Positions 9,117 to 17,182 of a DNA stretch of 64,000 nucleotides are shown in pieces (positions within the stretch are counted from its first letter, which is position 1; each line of letters opens with the position of its first letter). Both the position numbers and the translations under genes were made by a program. Source of the stretch: G963676335 sp963676335 (GTDB lineage: Bacteria > Pseudomonadota > Alphaproteobacteria > Rickettsiales > Rickettsiaceae); assembly GCA_963676335.1 (NCBI GenBank), contig OY781057.1, positions 186,001 through 250,000 of the forward strand, written 5' to 3'. Under the pieces are notes generated by a model. The model ran no database searches and was not told where the DNA came from. It saw only the letters and a list, made by a program, of their open reading frames with translations.

Positions 9117-9596
9117 TTATTTATTTAAATCTTTTTGTCTAAATTTATTTAAATCAATAATTTTATCCTCGGAAGCAAGGCTATTAAGATTACAATTTTC
9201 CTCTACGTCTTGTTTGAATTCTTTTAACAAACAATTATCTTTATCACTAACTTTAAAAGTTAAAAAAAATCCTACACTCGGATCCACAAAAGATGTTATC
9301 GATTTAAAAGGAACTATTATCATTTCTTTTTTTCCATAAAAACTTAATTTAACACTAAATTTATCGTCAGTTATATAAAAATCTTCAAATTGATGTTGTA
9401 AAACAATAGTTAATTCTTTAGGAAATAGTTCCCTTAATTTTTTAGACAATTTCACATCTTCGATGGTTGTATCAAAAGAAATAAAAAAATGATGATTTCC
9501 ATGTAATCCATTTTGAGAAACATCTTTTAAGACATCTTTTACAATAGTTAAAGTTGCATCGTTAAGTAATTTTTGATAATTAAAATATTCCTCCAT
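9117..9596 (-). CDS. sspB: SspB-family ClpXP adaptor (alphaproteobacterial type)
   Basis: 159 aa. The substrate-binding domain is recognisable from GNHHFFISFDT near residue 33, then LTIVLQHQFEDFYITDD, VKLSFYGKKE and a conserved FVDPSVGFFL strand. A linker leads to a C-terminal IIDLNKFRQK, matching the short tail motif by which SspB docks on ClpX. It delivers ssrA-tagged and some cell-cycle substrates to ClpXP. It sits between rsmG and the flagellar genes and is probably cotranscribed with motE upstream. Confidence 0.88.
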   Translation of the reverse strand: MEEYFNYQKLLNDATLTIVKDVLKDVSQNGLHGNHHFFISFDTTIEDVKLSKKLRELFPKELTIVLQHQFEDFYITDDKFSVKLSFYGKKEMIIVPFKSITSFVDPSVGFFLTFKVSDKDNCLLKEFKQDVEENCNLNSLASEDKIIDLNKFRQKDLNK

Positions 9597-9604
9597 ATTA
9601 CAAT

Positions 9605-10240
9605 TTAATTAAAAGTTTTCTTTTTACTAAGTTCTATTGATAACTCTTTTGCTTTATTTACATTCATATTGGCAATAATTGGAGCAGCTTTTAGCTCTTT
9701 CATATTAACAACTAAATTAAATAAAGTATTTACATCTAATTCATCAAAAATTTTAGCAGCTTCTTTGGGCTTCATGTTTTCATAAATTTTTACTAAACTT
9801 TTTATTCTCGTTTCTTCTAATTCCTTATATTTATTTAAATCTGCATTAATACTTGCTTGAATTTGTTGTAAGTGATCTACTTTTTTATCCAAATTGACAA
9901 CAGCAATTTTCATTAAGTCTTCTTTTAGCTTTAATTCAGATTCAAATTTATCTAACACTTCTTTTCGTTTAGATAATTCCTTTAAAAGTTGCATACGCGC
10001 CGGTTCTAATATTACAGCTCCATCTAATTTGTTTTCTTCTGGCTTTTGTGTCGTAATAGGATTATTTTTTTTCTCTTTTTTAAGATTTTTTTCAGTTTTT
10101 TCATTTTTAGCATATGCTGAATTAATTAATATGGAATTATCAAGATTTTGTTGTTGAATGTTAAAAAATATAAGAATTGTCTTAACACTTAAAATGGTTA
10201 TTAATACTATTAAAATAGTAGATAGATTATTGACTCTCAT
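9605..10240 (-). CDS. motE: MotE-family flagellar protein (MgtE-N-like)
   Basis: 211 aa. One N-terminal membrane segment or signal (about 8-27), then a Lys/Asn-rich linker, a coiled coil (about 80-145) and a C-terminal domain with KIYENMKPKEAAKIFDELD, the MgtE-N-like motif seen in MotE. In alphaproteobacteria MotE is a periplasmic factor that helps the stator component MotC or MotB. It overlaps the upstream gene by 4 nt within the fliL-fliM-DUF6468-motE order typical of the class. No stator gene (motAB) lies in this window. Confidence 0.8.
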   Translation of the reverse strand: MRVNNLSTILIVLITILSVKTILIFFNIQQQNLDNSILINSAYAKNEKTEKNLKKEKKNNPITTQKPEENKLDGAVILEPARMQLLKELSKRKEVLDKFESELKLKEDLMKIAVVNLDKKVDHLQQIQASINADLNKYKELEETRIKSLVKIYENMKPKEAAKIFDELDVNTLFNLVVNMKELKAAPIIANMNVNKAKELSIELSKKKTFN

Positions 10241-10767
10241 TTTTGTAAATTAATTTTTTTAAAACTATTAAAGTACTCTAATTGATCTAATATAGTGTTT
10301 TTGTTAGGAAGTTCTTTTTTAGAATATGGATCCATGTTAACTTCATTTTCAGACAAATCTTCATCTTTTATATTATTATAAAAATTCAAAAATTCATTAT
10401 CATTTACTTCAATCAAGTTATCATTTTTTTGATTTTCTTTTTCTAAATTTCTGCAATTATTAAGTTGTTTTTCTAGCCGCTCTGCTAATTTACCAGCTAT
10501 GCTATTAATTAATGACAATTCATTAATTAAATCTTTAGCAACTTGTAGATCTTTTTTAAAAGTTTCAGGGATATTCTTACTTACTATAAGCAATTTTGAG
10601 ATATTGTCTTCAGTTTTAAATAAGGTAGCGTCTATTAATTTAATTTCCTCTACAAATTGATCTTTTATATTTTGCAAATTTGTAATGCGTTTGCTTAACC
10701 TCACACAATACACAGTACATATACATATTACAATAAATAAAAGACTATCTAATAGCATCATAAACAT
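10237..10767 (-). CDS. DUF6468-like flagellar-cluster protein
   Basis: 176 aa with one N-terminal hydrophobic segment (about 4-22) followed by a long helical, charged region. The position directly after fliM and before motE, and the anchor-plus-coiled-coil layout, match the DUF6468 proteins of alphaproteobacterial flagellar clusters. No enzymatic motif is present. The function in that family is not established as far as I know; a structural role near the switch or stator is an inference from context. It overlaps motE by 4 nt and follows fliM with no gap. Confidence 0.6.
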   Translation of the reverse strand: MFMMLLDSLLFIVICICTVYCVRLSKRITNLQNIKDQFVEEIKLIDATLFKTEDNISKLLIVSKNIPETFKKDLQVAKDLINELSLINSIAGKLAERLEKQLNNCRNLEKENQKNDNLIEVNDNEFLNFYNNIKDEDLSENEVNMDPYSKKELPNKNTILDQLEYFNSFKKINLQK

Positions 10768-11706
10768 TTACTCATTGAATGATAGTATTTTACTAACATT
10801 TATAGCAACATTATTATTCATTTTTCCTATTCTTCCTTTCAATAAAGGAACGCCACAACATCTTATAAAAACATCTTCATCTTTTTTTTGATTTAATATT
10901 ATTACGTCTCCAACTTTGAAATTAACAACTTCTCCTATAGTAACAATTTTATTATTTATTACTGCATCTAAATTTAGATTTATATTCATAATTAAATTTA
11001 TTAAATTTACCACCCATTCATCATATTTATCTGATTTTTCAGCAACAAAAATTTGCTGCAATTTGCTTTTTATTGGATCTATCGTAACATATGGTAAAAC
11101 AAGTCTCGCTCCTCCTTTTCGTACATCCATTTTAATTGATAAATCTAATGCAATAACAGCATCTTCAGGTCTAACTATTGCAGCAAAACTTTTATTTGTT
11201 TCTATTCTATCAATAGAAAAATTAATGTTACTAACAGGATTAAAAGATTCCGATAAATCATTTAATATAACTTCAAGTATTTGTTTTATTAAAGTTTGTT
11301 CTATATAAGTGTATGACTTTGGCGATATATAAGTTTGACTAGATACATTGCTTTTTCCTCCTAATAACACATCTATTAAAGAATAAGCTAAATCTTTATC
11401 TAAGATAAGTAAGCAAAAATTTTCCCATTCTATTGCCCTAACAACAGCAATTATACTAAAATCAGAAATATTATCAAGAACAGTATTAAAACGTAAAGAC
11501 TTAAAAGAAGTTAATTCAATATTAGCAGCCTCGGAAGTAAAATTTCTCAAGCTAGTAGGAAGCAATTTTATTAATCGATCAAAAACAATTTGTAACATAG
11601 GTAATTTTTCATATGACTGCAATGCCTGATCTAATACTGCTTTTATTCCTACATTCTTAGTTTTAGTATTATCAATGTCTATAGGTTTTTTTTTCATTTC
11701 TATCAA
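10768..11706 (-). CDS. fliM: Flagellar motor switch protein FliM, lacking the CheY-binding N-terminus
   Basis: 312 aa. The middle CheC-like domain (about 45-225) and the C-terminal SpoA domain (about 235-305; FKVGDVIILNQ, then LLKGRIGKMNNNVAINV) are recognisable. FliM is the part of the C-ring that links FliG and FliN. The canonical N-terminal LSQ-x-EIDALL helix that binds phospho-CheY is absent: the protein starts MIEMKKKPIDID and only 17 nt separate it from fliL, leaving no room for a longer start. Switching may be absent or CheY-independent. Confidence 0.9.
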   Translation of the reverse strand: MIEMKKKPIDIDNTKTKNVGIKAVLDQALQSYEKLPMLQIVFDRLIKLLPTSLRNFTSEAANIELTSFKSLRFNTVLDNISDFSIIAVVRAIEWENFCLLILDKDLAYSLIDVLLGGKSNVSSQTYISPKSYTYIEQTLIKQILEVILNDLSESFNPVSNINFSIDRIETNKSFAAIVRPEDAVIALDLSIKMDVRKGGARLVLPYVTIDPIKSKLQQIFVAEKSDKYDEWVVNLINLIMNINLNLDAVINNKIVTIGEVVNFKVGDVIILNQKKDEDVFIRCCGVPLLKGRIGKMNNNVAINVSKILSFNE

Positions 11707-11723
11707 CTAATTTTTTTATTTAA

Positions 11724-12221
11724 TTAATCTATTAATATATCCTTAATTAAAACATCTTCTACCATTAGTGGCGCAAGAACTTTATTTACTCTTAATATTA
11801 ATTCTGTTTTTAGACGGATATTACTTCCAGAACCTGTAAAATCAGTAGGGTACAACTCCCTCAAAAACATAATCAAAGTATCCTTTAATATAGGAATTTT
11901 CTTTTCTACAGACATAGCTTCCTCATCATTTTTAATCTGCAAAGAGAGATTAATTTTTAAATAATTTTGTTTGTTGGCCATTGGTAGTAAATTAACTACA
12001 ATTTCAGGTAAATCATAAAATATTGCGGAAGAAATTTTCTCTTCGGTAGTAGGGATCTGTTTGCTATCTTTAGATATTAAATAAACTATAAAGACAACAA
12101 TGAACAAAAAAATTAATACAAAAAAGATTATTTTTTGTGGATTATCTAAGTTAAAAACTTTTTGACTTTTATTAGTCGTTTTTAGTTGATTTTCTTCACT
12201 TGACCAAAGATCATTTTTCAT
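11724..12221 (-). CDS. fliL: Flagellar basal-body-associated protein FliL
   Basis: 165 aa. A cytoplasmic N-terminus is followed by one membrane segment (about 31-50) and a periplasmic domain with FYDLPEIVVNLL and YLKINLSLQI, the two conserved FliL strands. FliL forms rings around the stator and supports torque. It is first in the minus-strand flagellar run (fliL-fliM-DUF6468-motE) and divergent from flgF; the 125-nt gap at 12222-12346 should hold both promoters, with several TATAAT-like boxes but no convincing pair. Confidence 0.9.
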   Translation of the reverse strand: MKNDLWSSEENQLKTTNKSQKVFNLDNPQKIIFFVLIFLFIVVFIVYLISKDSKQIPTTEEKISSAIFYDLPEIVVNLLPMANKQNYLKINLSLQIKNDEEAMSVEKKIPILKDTLIMFLRELYPTDFTGSGSNIRLKTELILRVNKVLAPLMVEDVLIKDILID

Positions 12222-12346
12222 AACTATATATACTTAATTTTTTTTTATTGCTATCGACATTCTTTTTTGAATAAATCAGTATAAGTCTTTATTTATAAAA
12301 ATTATACTATAAAATAAAACTATCCGAATAATTATTTTCATACAAT

Positions 12347-13120
12347 ATGTTACGGCAATATATTCTTTTCATAGTTTTATTTATAGTGTGGTATAATGAA
12401 GTTATTGCAAATAATTCCAGCTATATTACATTATCTAATCAAATTGCGCGGTCTAGAACATTGAGTATTTTAGCAAATAACGCTGCTAATTCTAGCACTA
12501 TTGGATATATGGAAGATGAGCTAATTTTACATAAAGTAGATAGAAGACAAAATAAGAAAAAAAACAATTCTTTTGTTAAAGCTTATAATACGTTTTTACC
12601 CAAAGTGGATGGAAGCTTAAAAGTTACTAATCGAAATTTAGATTTAGCAATTATTGGGAATGGGTATTTTAAAGTTTTAACTAGTTTAGGAGTTCGGTAT
12701 ACTTTAAATGGAATGATATTTCTTGACAACCAAGGCAATTTAATTAATCAAGATGGATTGCCTTTTTTAAGTAACGATAATCAATTAATTAATATTCCAT
12801 TGGATACTTCTGATATTTATGTTAATAAAGATGGTGTTATTTATGCTAATAAAGAAGAAGTAGCGCAAATAGGAGTGTTTGATTTTATAGGAGAATCAAA
12901 CTTAAATAAAGAAGGATCTGGTTTATATGCTACTACATCAGATAGTATTCTATCAACTGAGTATTCTATAATTAGTGGTTCATTACGAAATTCAAATGTA
13001 AATAACATAAAAGCTATGAATGATTTAATCGAATTACAACGTTCAAATGAAATTACAAATAATTTAATGTCAAGTTTGAATGATTTAGAAAAAAATGGTA
13101 TTAATAAAATATTAAAATAA
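12347..13120 (+). CDS. flgF: Flagellar proximal rod protein FlgF with a hydrophobic N-terminal leader
   Basis: 257 aa. The rod-protein signature LANNAANSSTIGY sits near residues 40-52 and the conserved C-terminal coiled coil (SNVNNIKAMNDLIELQRSNE) near 215-235. The rod is normally exported by the flagellar type III system with no cleavable signal. Here the first about 21 residues form a hydrophobic, Sec-like leader ending VIANN, which is odd. An in-frame GTG at 12386 would remove most of it (starting MWYNEVIANN), so the start is uncertain. It heads flgFGAH. Confidence 0.88.
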   Translation: MLRQYILFIVLFIVWYNEVIANNSSYITLSNQIARSRTLSILANNAANSSTIGYMEDELILHKVDRRQNKKKNNSFVKAYNTFLPKVDGSLKVTNRNLDLAIIGNGYFKVLTSLGVRYTLNGMIFLDNQGNLINQDGLPFLSNDNQLINIPLDTSDIYVNKDGVIYANKEEVAQIGVFDFIGESNLNKEGSGLYATTSDSILSTEYSIISGSLRNSNVNNIKAMNDLIELQRSNEITNNLMSSLNDLEKNGINKILK

Positions 13121-13138
13121 TAAAAAGAATAGAAGTTT

Positions 13139-13930
13139 ATGATCGACACTGTACAAATTGCAGCTTCCGGGTTACAAGCAACTAAAATGTTAGTAGATAC
13201 TATTGCTAATAATGTTGCTAATTTACAAACGAATGCTTTTAGAAAAAGCGTAGTGATGACTTCTGATTTAGCATATCGTAATATTAGAAGTCCTGGAATT
13301 CCAGAAAACACAGATGCTCAATCAAGTCCTGGAGGGATACAAATAGGAAATGGCTCAAGAGTTGTAGGGATTCATAGGATTGCCACACAAGGAGCATTAA
13401 AAAATACTAATAATCCTTTAGATATGGCTATAGTTGGCTCAGGATACTTTTCTGTAATTCTCGCAAATGGATTAAGAGGATATACTCGTTCCGGTAGCTT
13501 TCGTATTAATAATGAAAGAAAAATAGTTAATGATGCTGGTTTTGCTTTAGCAGATGATATTACTATTCCAATAGAAATTAGTGTAGAAAGTGTTACCATA
13601 TCAGACTCTGGTTTAGTATCAGGAAAAGACAGCAATGGCGCTACTGTAGAGCTAGGTCAAATTAATTTAACTATATTTCCCAATGAAGATGGGTTAGAAG
13701 CGGTTGAAGGAGGGGTTTTTATTCCAACAGACGCAGCAGGAGAAGGAATAGAAGTGATTCCTACTCAAGAAGGCGGAGGAAAATTAAAGCAACGATTTAT
13801 AGAGTTATCTAATGTAAATCAAATAGAAGAAATAGCTTTGTTAATTGAAACTCAAAGAGCATATGAAATGCTGGCAAAAGTAATGAATATCGGAGGAGAA
13901 ATGGCTAAAACTATTACTGATGTTAAATAA
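13139..13930 (+). CDS. flgG: Flagellar distal rod protein FlgG
   Basis: 263 aa, the normal family length. N-terminal rod motif ANNVANLQTNAFR (about 23-35), conserved GSRVVGI and MAIVGSGYFSV strands, and the C-terminal SNVNQIEEIALLIETQRAYE coiled coil are all present. FlgG forms the distal rod crossing the periplasm. It follows flgF by 18 nt and its end overlaps flgA by 11 nt, giving the conserved alphaproteobacterial flgF-flgG-flgA-flgH order. Confidence 0.96.
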   Translation: MIDTVQIAASGLQATKMLVDTIANNVANLQTNAFRKSVVMTSDLAYRNIRSPGIPENTDAQSSPGGIQIGNGSRVVGIHRIATQGALKNTNNPLDMAIVGSGYFSVILANGLRGYTRSGSFRINNERKIVNDAGFALADDITIPIEISVESVTISDSGLVSGKDSNGATVELGQINLTIFPNEDGLEAVEGGVFIPTDAAGEGIEVIPTQEGGGKLKQRFIELSNVNQIEEIALLIETQRAYEMLAKVMNIGGEMAKTITDVK

Positions 13931-14609
13931 ATTTATAATATTTTTTTTCATATTTTTTTTATCTTCTTTTGAATTAAAAGTAAAAGAAGATACTAAGTTA
14001 GGAGAATTAGTGCAATCTCTTTTATATGAAGAAGTGGATATTAAAAATGCTAATATGGATATTACTTTTGATGATTTATCCCAAGTTGAGCGAATTACAG
14101 TATTATCTGAATATATAGAGAATGTAAAATTGGTAAATGTTAATATACGTAGTGGAACATTTAAAGTTAAAGTTTTAATGAATAATGGAGATTCTTCTCT
14201 TTTAGATGGAAAATTTAGTTGTTATCTTATTGTTCCAGTTACAGCTAATAAAATTTCGGCTGGGAGTATCATAGATATTTCTGATATTACTACAGTTAAA
14301 ATTAAAGTTAGTCAATTTAGAAAAGATTTTTTTTCAACTGAAGAAAAAATTATAGGAATGCAAGCACGTAAAAATTTACCTTCTGGTGTAATCTTTAAAA
14401 AGTCAGATTTATTTACTCCTACAGCTATAAAAGAAAATGATACTGTTACTATGATTTATAGATCAGGAGATTTAGAACTTAAAAGTTTAGGAAAATCAAT
14501 AACACGTGGAGCAATAGGAGATACAATAAAATTAAAAAATGATACTAGTGGAGTTGTTATTTACGGAAAAGTTGTAGATAATAGTACGGTAGAAATAGAA
14601 AATAAATAA
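13920..14609 (+). CDS. flgA: Flagella basal body P-ring assembly chaperone FlgA
   Basis: 229 aa. A signal peptide (about 1-19) is followed by the SAF-like domain with VPVTANKISAGSIIDISDI and MQARKNLPSGVIFKKSDL, and the conserved C-terminal GAIGDTIKLKNDTSG motif. FlgA is the periplasmic chaperone for P-ring assembly by FlgI. flgI itself is not in the window. Its ATG overlaps the flgG end by 11 nt, and its stop overlaps the flgH start by 1 nt. Confidence 0.92.
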   Translation: MLNKFIIFFFIFFLSSFELKVKEDTKLGELVQSLLYEEVDIKNANMDITFDDLSQVERITVLSEYIENVKLVNVNIRSGTFKVKVLMNNGDSSLLDGKFSCYLIVPVTANKISAGSIIDISDITTVKIKVSQFRKDFFSTEEKIIGMQARKNLPSGVIFKKSDLFTPTAIKENDTVTMIYRSGDLELKSLGKSITRGAIGDTIKLKNDTSGVVIYGKVVDNSTVEIENK

Positions 14610-15352
14610 TGAAAAATATATATCTAATATTAATTATTTCTGTTTTAGTTTTAGGCTGTAGTGATACTTTTGAAAAATTAAAAAGAGTTGGAAAACAACC
14701 AGAACTGGGTGATGTAGAAATTCCTCCAGAACCTATAGCTAGTACTCTAAAATCAGATTCTATAACTCAGGAATACAAAAGAAGAATTAAAGCTACTAAT
14801 TCATTATGGCTTCCTGGAGCAACCACTTTCTTTTTTAGTAGTCGAGCATGGCGAATTGGAGATATCATTAAAGTCATTGTTTTAATAAAAGATAGCGCTC
14901 AGTTGAATAACTCAACCAGGCATTTAAGAAATGGAAAGGACTCTTTGTCTATTCCAAATGTCTTTGGACAAGAAAAGGCAATTAGTACATTTTTGTCAAA
15001 TAGAGGAGATCCAAATTCTCTATTAAATACAAAGGGTCAGATGAATCATTTGGGATCGGGAGATATATCACGTAAAGAAGATATAAAGACTGAAATAGCA
15101 GCTATAGTAAAAAGAGTATTACCTAATGGAAATTTAATTATTCAAGGAAGACAAGAAGTAAGAGTAAATTATGAATTAAGAGAAGTTAAAGTAATAGGAA
15201 TTATTCGCCCAAAAGATATTAGTGCAAATAATTCTATTAACTCAGATCAAATAGCAGAAGCGCGTATTTCTTATGGTGGAAGAGGAATTGTAAGCGATGT
15301 CCAGCAGCCTAGAGTTGGATCTCAAGTTTTAGATATTCTATCTCCATTTTAA
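14609..15352 (+). CDS. flgH: Flagellar L-ring lipoprotein FlgH
   Basis: 247 aa. Lipobox VLGCS puts the acylated Cys at residue 17. The family region LWLPGATTFFFSSRAWRIGDIIKV is the SLW...F.D.RA..VGD signature, followed by an Asn/Ser-rich insert and NLIIQGRQEVRVNYELR near 173-190. FlgH forms the outer membrane L-ring. Its stop lies 10 nt before a copy of the dispersed repeat, which separates the flagellar run from ubiA. Confidence 0.93.
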   Translation: MKNIYLILIISVLVLGCSDTFEKLKRVGKQPELGDVEIPPEPIASTLKSDSITQEYKRRIKATNSLWLPGATTFFFSSRAWRIGDIIKVIVLIKDSAQLNNSTRHLRNGKDSLSIPNVFGQEKAISTFLSNRGDPNSLLNTKGQMNHLGSGDISRKEDIKTEIAAIVKRVLPNGNLIIQGRQEVRVNYELREVKVIGIIRPKDISANNSINSDQIAEARISYGGRGIVSDVQQPRVGSQVLDILSPF

Positions 15353-15361
15353 ATATATATC

Positions 15362-15509
15362 CTCGCCATACTTCAGAAATTGGCGACGTCGCTTGAGAAC
15401 TACGTTCTTAGAACTGCGTTGCTCACATATGTCAAAGTATGCTGCGCTCTTAGCTTTTTTGGAAATCTGGCTTCGTATTTTCAAGTTTTCTGTTACGAGT
15501 AGGATATTT
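15362..15509 (+). repeat. Dispersed hairpin repeat, copy A (flgH-ubiA)
   Basis: Full-length copy of the repeat family (others at 34341, 36852, 38150, 49741, 50303). It starts TCGCCATACTTC, contains GGCGACGTCGC and an AGAAC-TAC-GTTCT hairpin, then a GCTGCGCTC core, and ends CTTCGTATTTTCAAG...TTACGAG. It is visibly richer in G+C than its surroundings. The end (ACGAGTAGGA) abuts ubiA and may provide its ribosome-binding site. One frame is open through it, which falsely extends ubiA upstream. Confidence 0.85.
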
Positions 15510-16385
15510 ATGAAAAATAAAACTCATTCTTTAATTCAAGAAGTAAAACATTTATTAAAATTTGATTTTCCAGCTGGATTTTTTTTATTATTCATTCCTT
15601 GTACCCTAGGAATTGTAATAGAAGTAAAAAGCATAAGACAGTTATCCATATTATGGATTTTCTTTTTTGGAAGCATCATTAGTTTATTAGTTCATCGTAT
15701 AATTAATGATATTATAGATCGAGATATAGATAGTAAAATATCTAGAACTAAATTTCGTCCATTAGTACAAGGAAAAATTAGTTTAAAAAAATTTTTAAAT
15801 AGTGCCGCTATTCTTTCTATAATAGGATTATTTATTTTAGTTCAGCTACCAATTCCTGCCATAATTTTATGCATTATATTTCAAATATTAGCATGCCTTT
15901 ATCCTTTAGCTAAACAAATTACTTATTGGCCTCAATTATTTCTTGGAATTGTGGCAAATAGTGGATTACTAATTAGCTATATTAGTATCCATAATAAATT
16001 AAGTATGTCTGCAATAATTTTATATATAGGGTGTATTTTTTGGACACTTGGATATGATACAATTTATAGTTTTGCAGATCTTAAAGATGATATTAAGGTC
16101 GGAGTTAAAACCTTATCTGTAAAAATTTACAAGCTAAATTATCGTCATTGGTTAGCAAGTTTTTACTCTATTTTTATTATATTAATCATAATAGGCGTTT
16201 ATTTAAGCAATTGTAAATTCACACTTCCATTTTTCCTTAGCACAATTATGAGTTGGGTAGGATTAATGTGGCAAGTCTTTACATTAGACATAATGACCCC
16301 TTCTAATTGTATTAAACGATTTTACATTAATGTATATATGGTATTAATAATACCTATATCTATTTTATGTACTCAGTTTACATAA
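15510..16385 (+). CDS. ubiA: UbiA-family prenyltransferase (4-hydroxybenzoate octaprenyltransferase)
   Basis: 291 aa from ATG 15510, matching the ~290 aa of UbiA. About eight membrane segments. The two Asp-rich motifs are present: NDIIDRDIDSKI (prenyl-PP/Mg binding) and DTIYSFADLKDD. It condenses 4-hydroxybenzoate with polyprenyl diphosphate in ubiquinone synthesis, in the inner membrane. An open frame reaches back to 15393, but those extra 39 codons lie in the repeat and resemble nothing in UbiA, so ATG 15510 with AGGA 5-6 nt upstream is preferred. Confidence 0.9.
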   Translation: MKNKTHSLIQEVKHLLKFDFPAGFFLLFIPCTLGIVIEVKSIRQLSILWIFFFGSIISLLVHRIINDIIDRDIDSKISRTKFRPLVQGKISLKKFLNSAAILSIIGLFILVQLPIPAIILCIIFQILACLYPLAKQITYWPQLFLGIVANSGLLISYISIHNKLSMSAIILYIGCIFWTLGYDTIYSFADLKDDIKVGVKTLSVKIYKLNYRHWLASFYSIFIILIIIGVYLSNCKFTLPFFLSTIMSWVGLMWQVFTLDIMTPSNCIKRFYINVYMVLIIPISILCTQFT

Positions 16386-16437
16386 GTTAAAAAATGTGGT
16401 TATTATATAACTACAAATATATTAATCAGTATAAAGT

Positions 16438-17016
16438 ATGAGATATCTAATTTTAATTATTACTTTAACTTATTTAAGTAGCTGTATTTATGACCCAGAT
16501 GGGTATGCAAAAAAGTCTATAAATGGGAAATTATTTGAAAGTAAAGCGGCTTCAAAAAGAAGACCAATATACAATAAAAAATATATAGATCGCGCTAAGC
16601 ATAATATTTTAGAAAATAGATATGATGATGAAGACGCTGATGATTTTGATGATTTTGCAGATGAAACAATAGATCCATCTGAAGTCAATATACGTATGTA
16701 TAAAAATATGATTAAAGAAGAAATAAGAAATAAAGAAAGAAGAAAAAGAAAGTATGAAAATGCTTTATATGGGGAATCTAAAGATGAGATGGGGGATTTA
16801 AATATATCTAATAAAAAATTAGAAAATAAAGATTCTAAAAATGATCAACAGAATTTAAAGAAAGAATTAGATCAGATTAAAGTATTATTAAAAGAAACTA
16901 AGAAAGAATTAACAAAATCTCGTTGCTCTGTACCTTTATCAGCAGAAAAAGAGTATCAGTCTACAGCTACTTCTCTTCCTAAAGAAGATAATATTTCTAA
17001 ACAATTGAAAGAATAA
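16438..17016 (+). CDS. Unknown charged lipoprotein
   Basis: 192 aa, family not recognised. The N-terminus is a clear lipoprotein signal (YLSSC, Cys at residue 16). The mature part is hydrophilic: a basic stretch, an Asp-rich run (about 62-78), then two Lys/Glu-rich probable coiled coils (about 90-110 and 125-160) and a Ser/Lys tail. Its composition suggests an elongated periplasmic linker. It is followed by a good intrinsic terminator (17088-17117). Confidence 0.75.
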   Translation: MRYLILIITLTYLSSCIYDPDGYAKKSINGKLFESKAASKRRPIYNKKYIDRAKHNILENRYDDEDADDFDDFADETIDPSEVNIRMYKNMIKEEIRNKERRKRKYENALYGESKDEMGDLNISNKKLENKDSKNDQQNLKKELDQIKVLLKETKKELTKSRCSVPLSAEKEYQSTATSLPKEDNISKQLKE

Positions 17017-17087
17017 AATTTTAGATATAGCTTGCTATAGTTATTAAAACACCGATTTCGGATAAGGGCAATTTATGAACCAAAAGA

Positions 17088-17117
17088 AGTAAGAGAAAAG
17101 CCTCTTACTCCTTTTTA
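17088..17117 (+). terminator. Intrinsic terminator after the lipoprotein gene
   Basis: An 8-bp perfect stem (AGTAAGAG at 17088-17095 with CTCTTACT at 17102-17109), a 6-nt loop, then a T-rich tail. It ends transcription before the insertion sequences. Confidence 0.75.
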
Positions 17118-17142
17118 TTAAAACCACTAGAATAATTTATAT

Positions 17143-17161
17143 ACTCACCACACTTCAAAAA
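17143..17161 (+). repeat. Possible stub of the dispersed repeat (left end only)
   Basis: ACTCACCACACTTCAAAAA matches the left end of the repeat family (for example copies at 36852 and 50303) and then changes abruptly into old IS982 sequence at 17162. It could be what remains of a repeat copy cut by the transposon or a later deletion. Only 19 bp, so chance is possible. Confidence 0.35.
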
Positions 17162-17182
17162 GAAAAATAAGCTTATGTCTCC
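17162..17182 (+). mobile_element. Left scrap of an older IS982 copy
   Basis: 21 bp identical to the interior of the neighbouring IS (17915-17935). It ends in GTCTCC, which is repeated at 18145-18150, as expected for a target duplication made when the younger IS inserted into an older copy. Confidence 0.7.

Noticed and set aside
15393..15509. Upstream N-terminal extension of UbiA (39 codons)
   Set aside because: It lies wholly in the dispersed repeat and matches no UbiA; ATG 15510 gives the normal length and has AGGA upstream.
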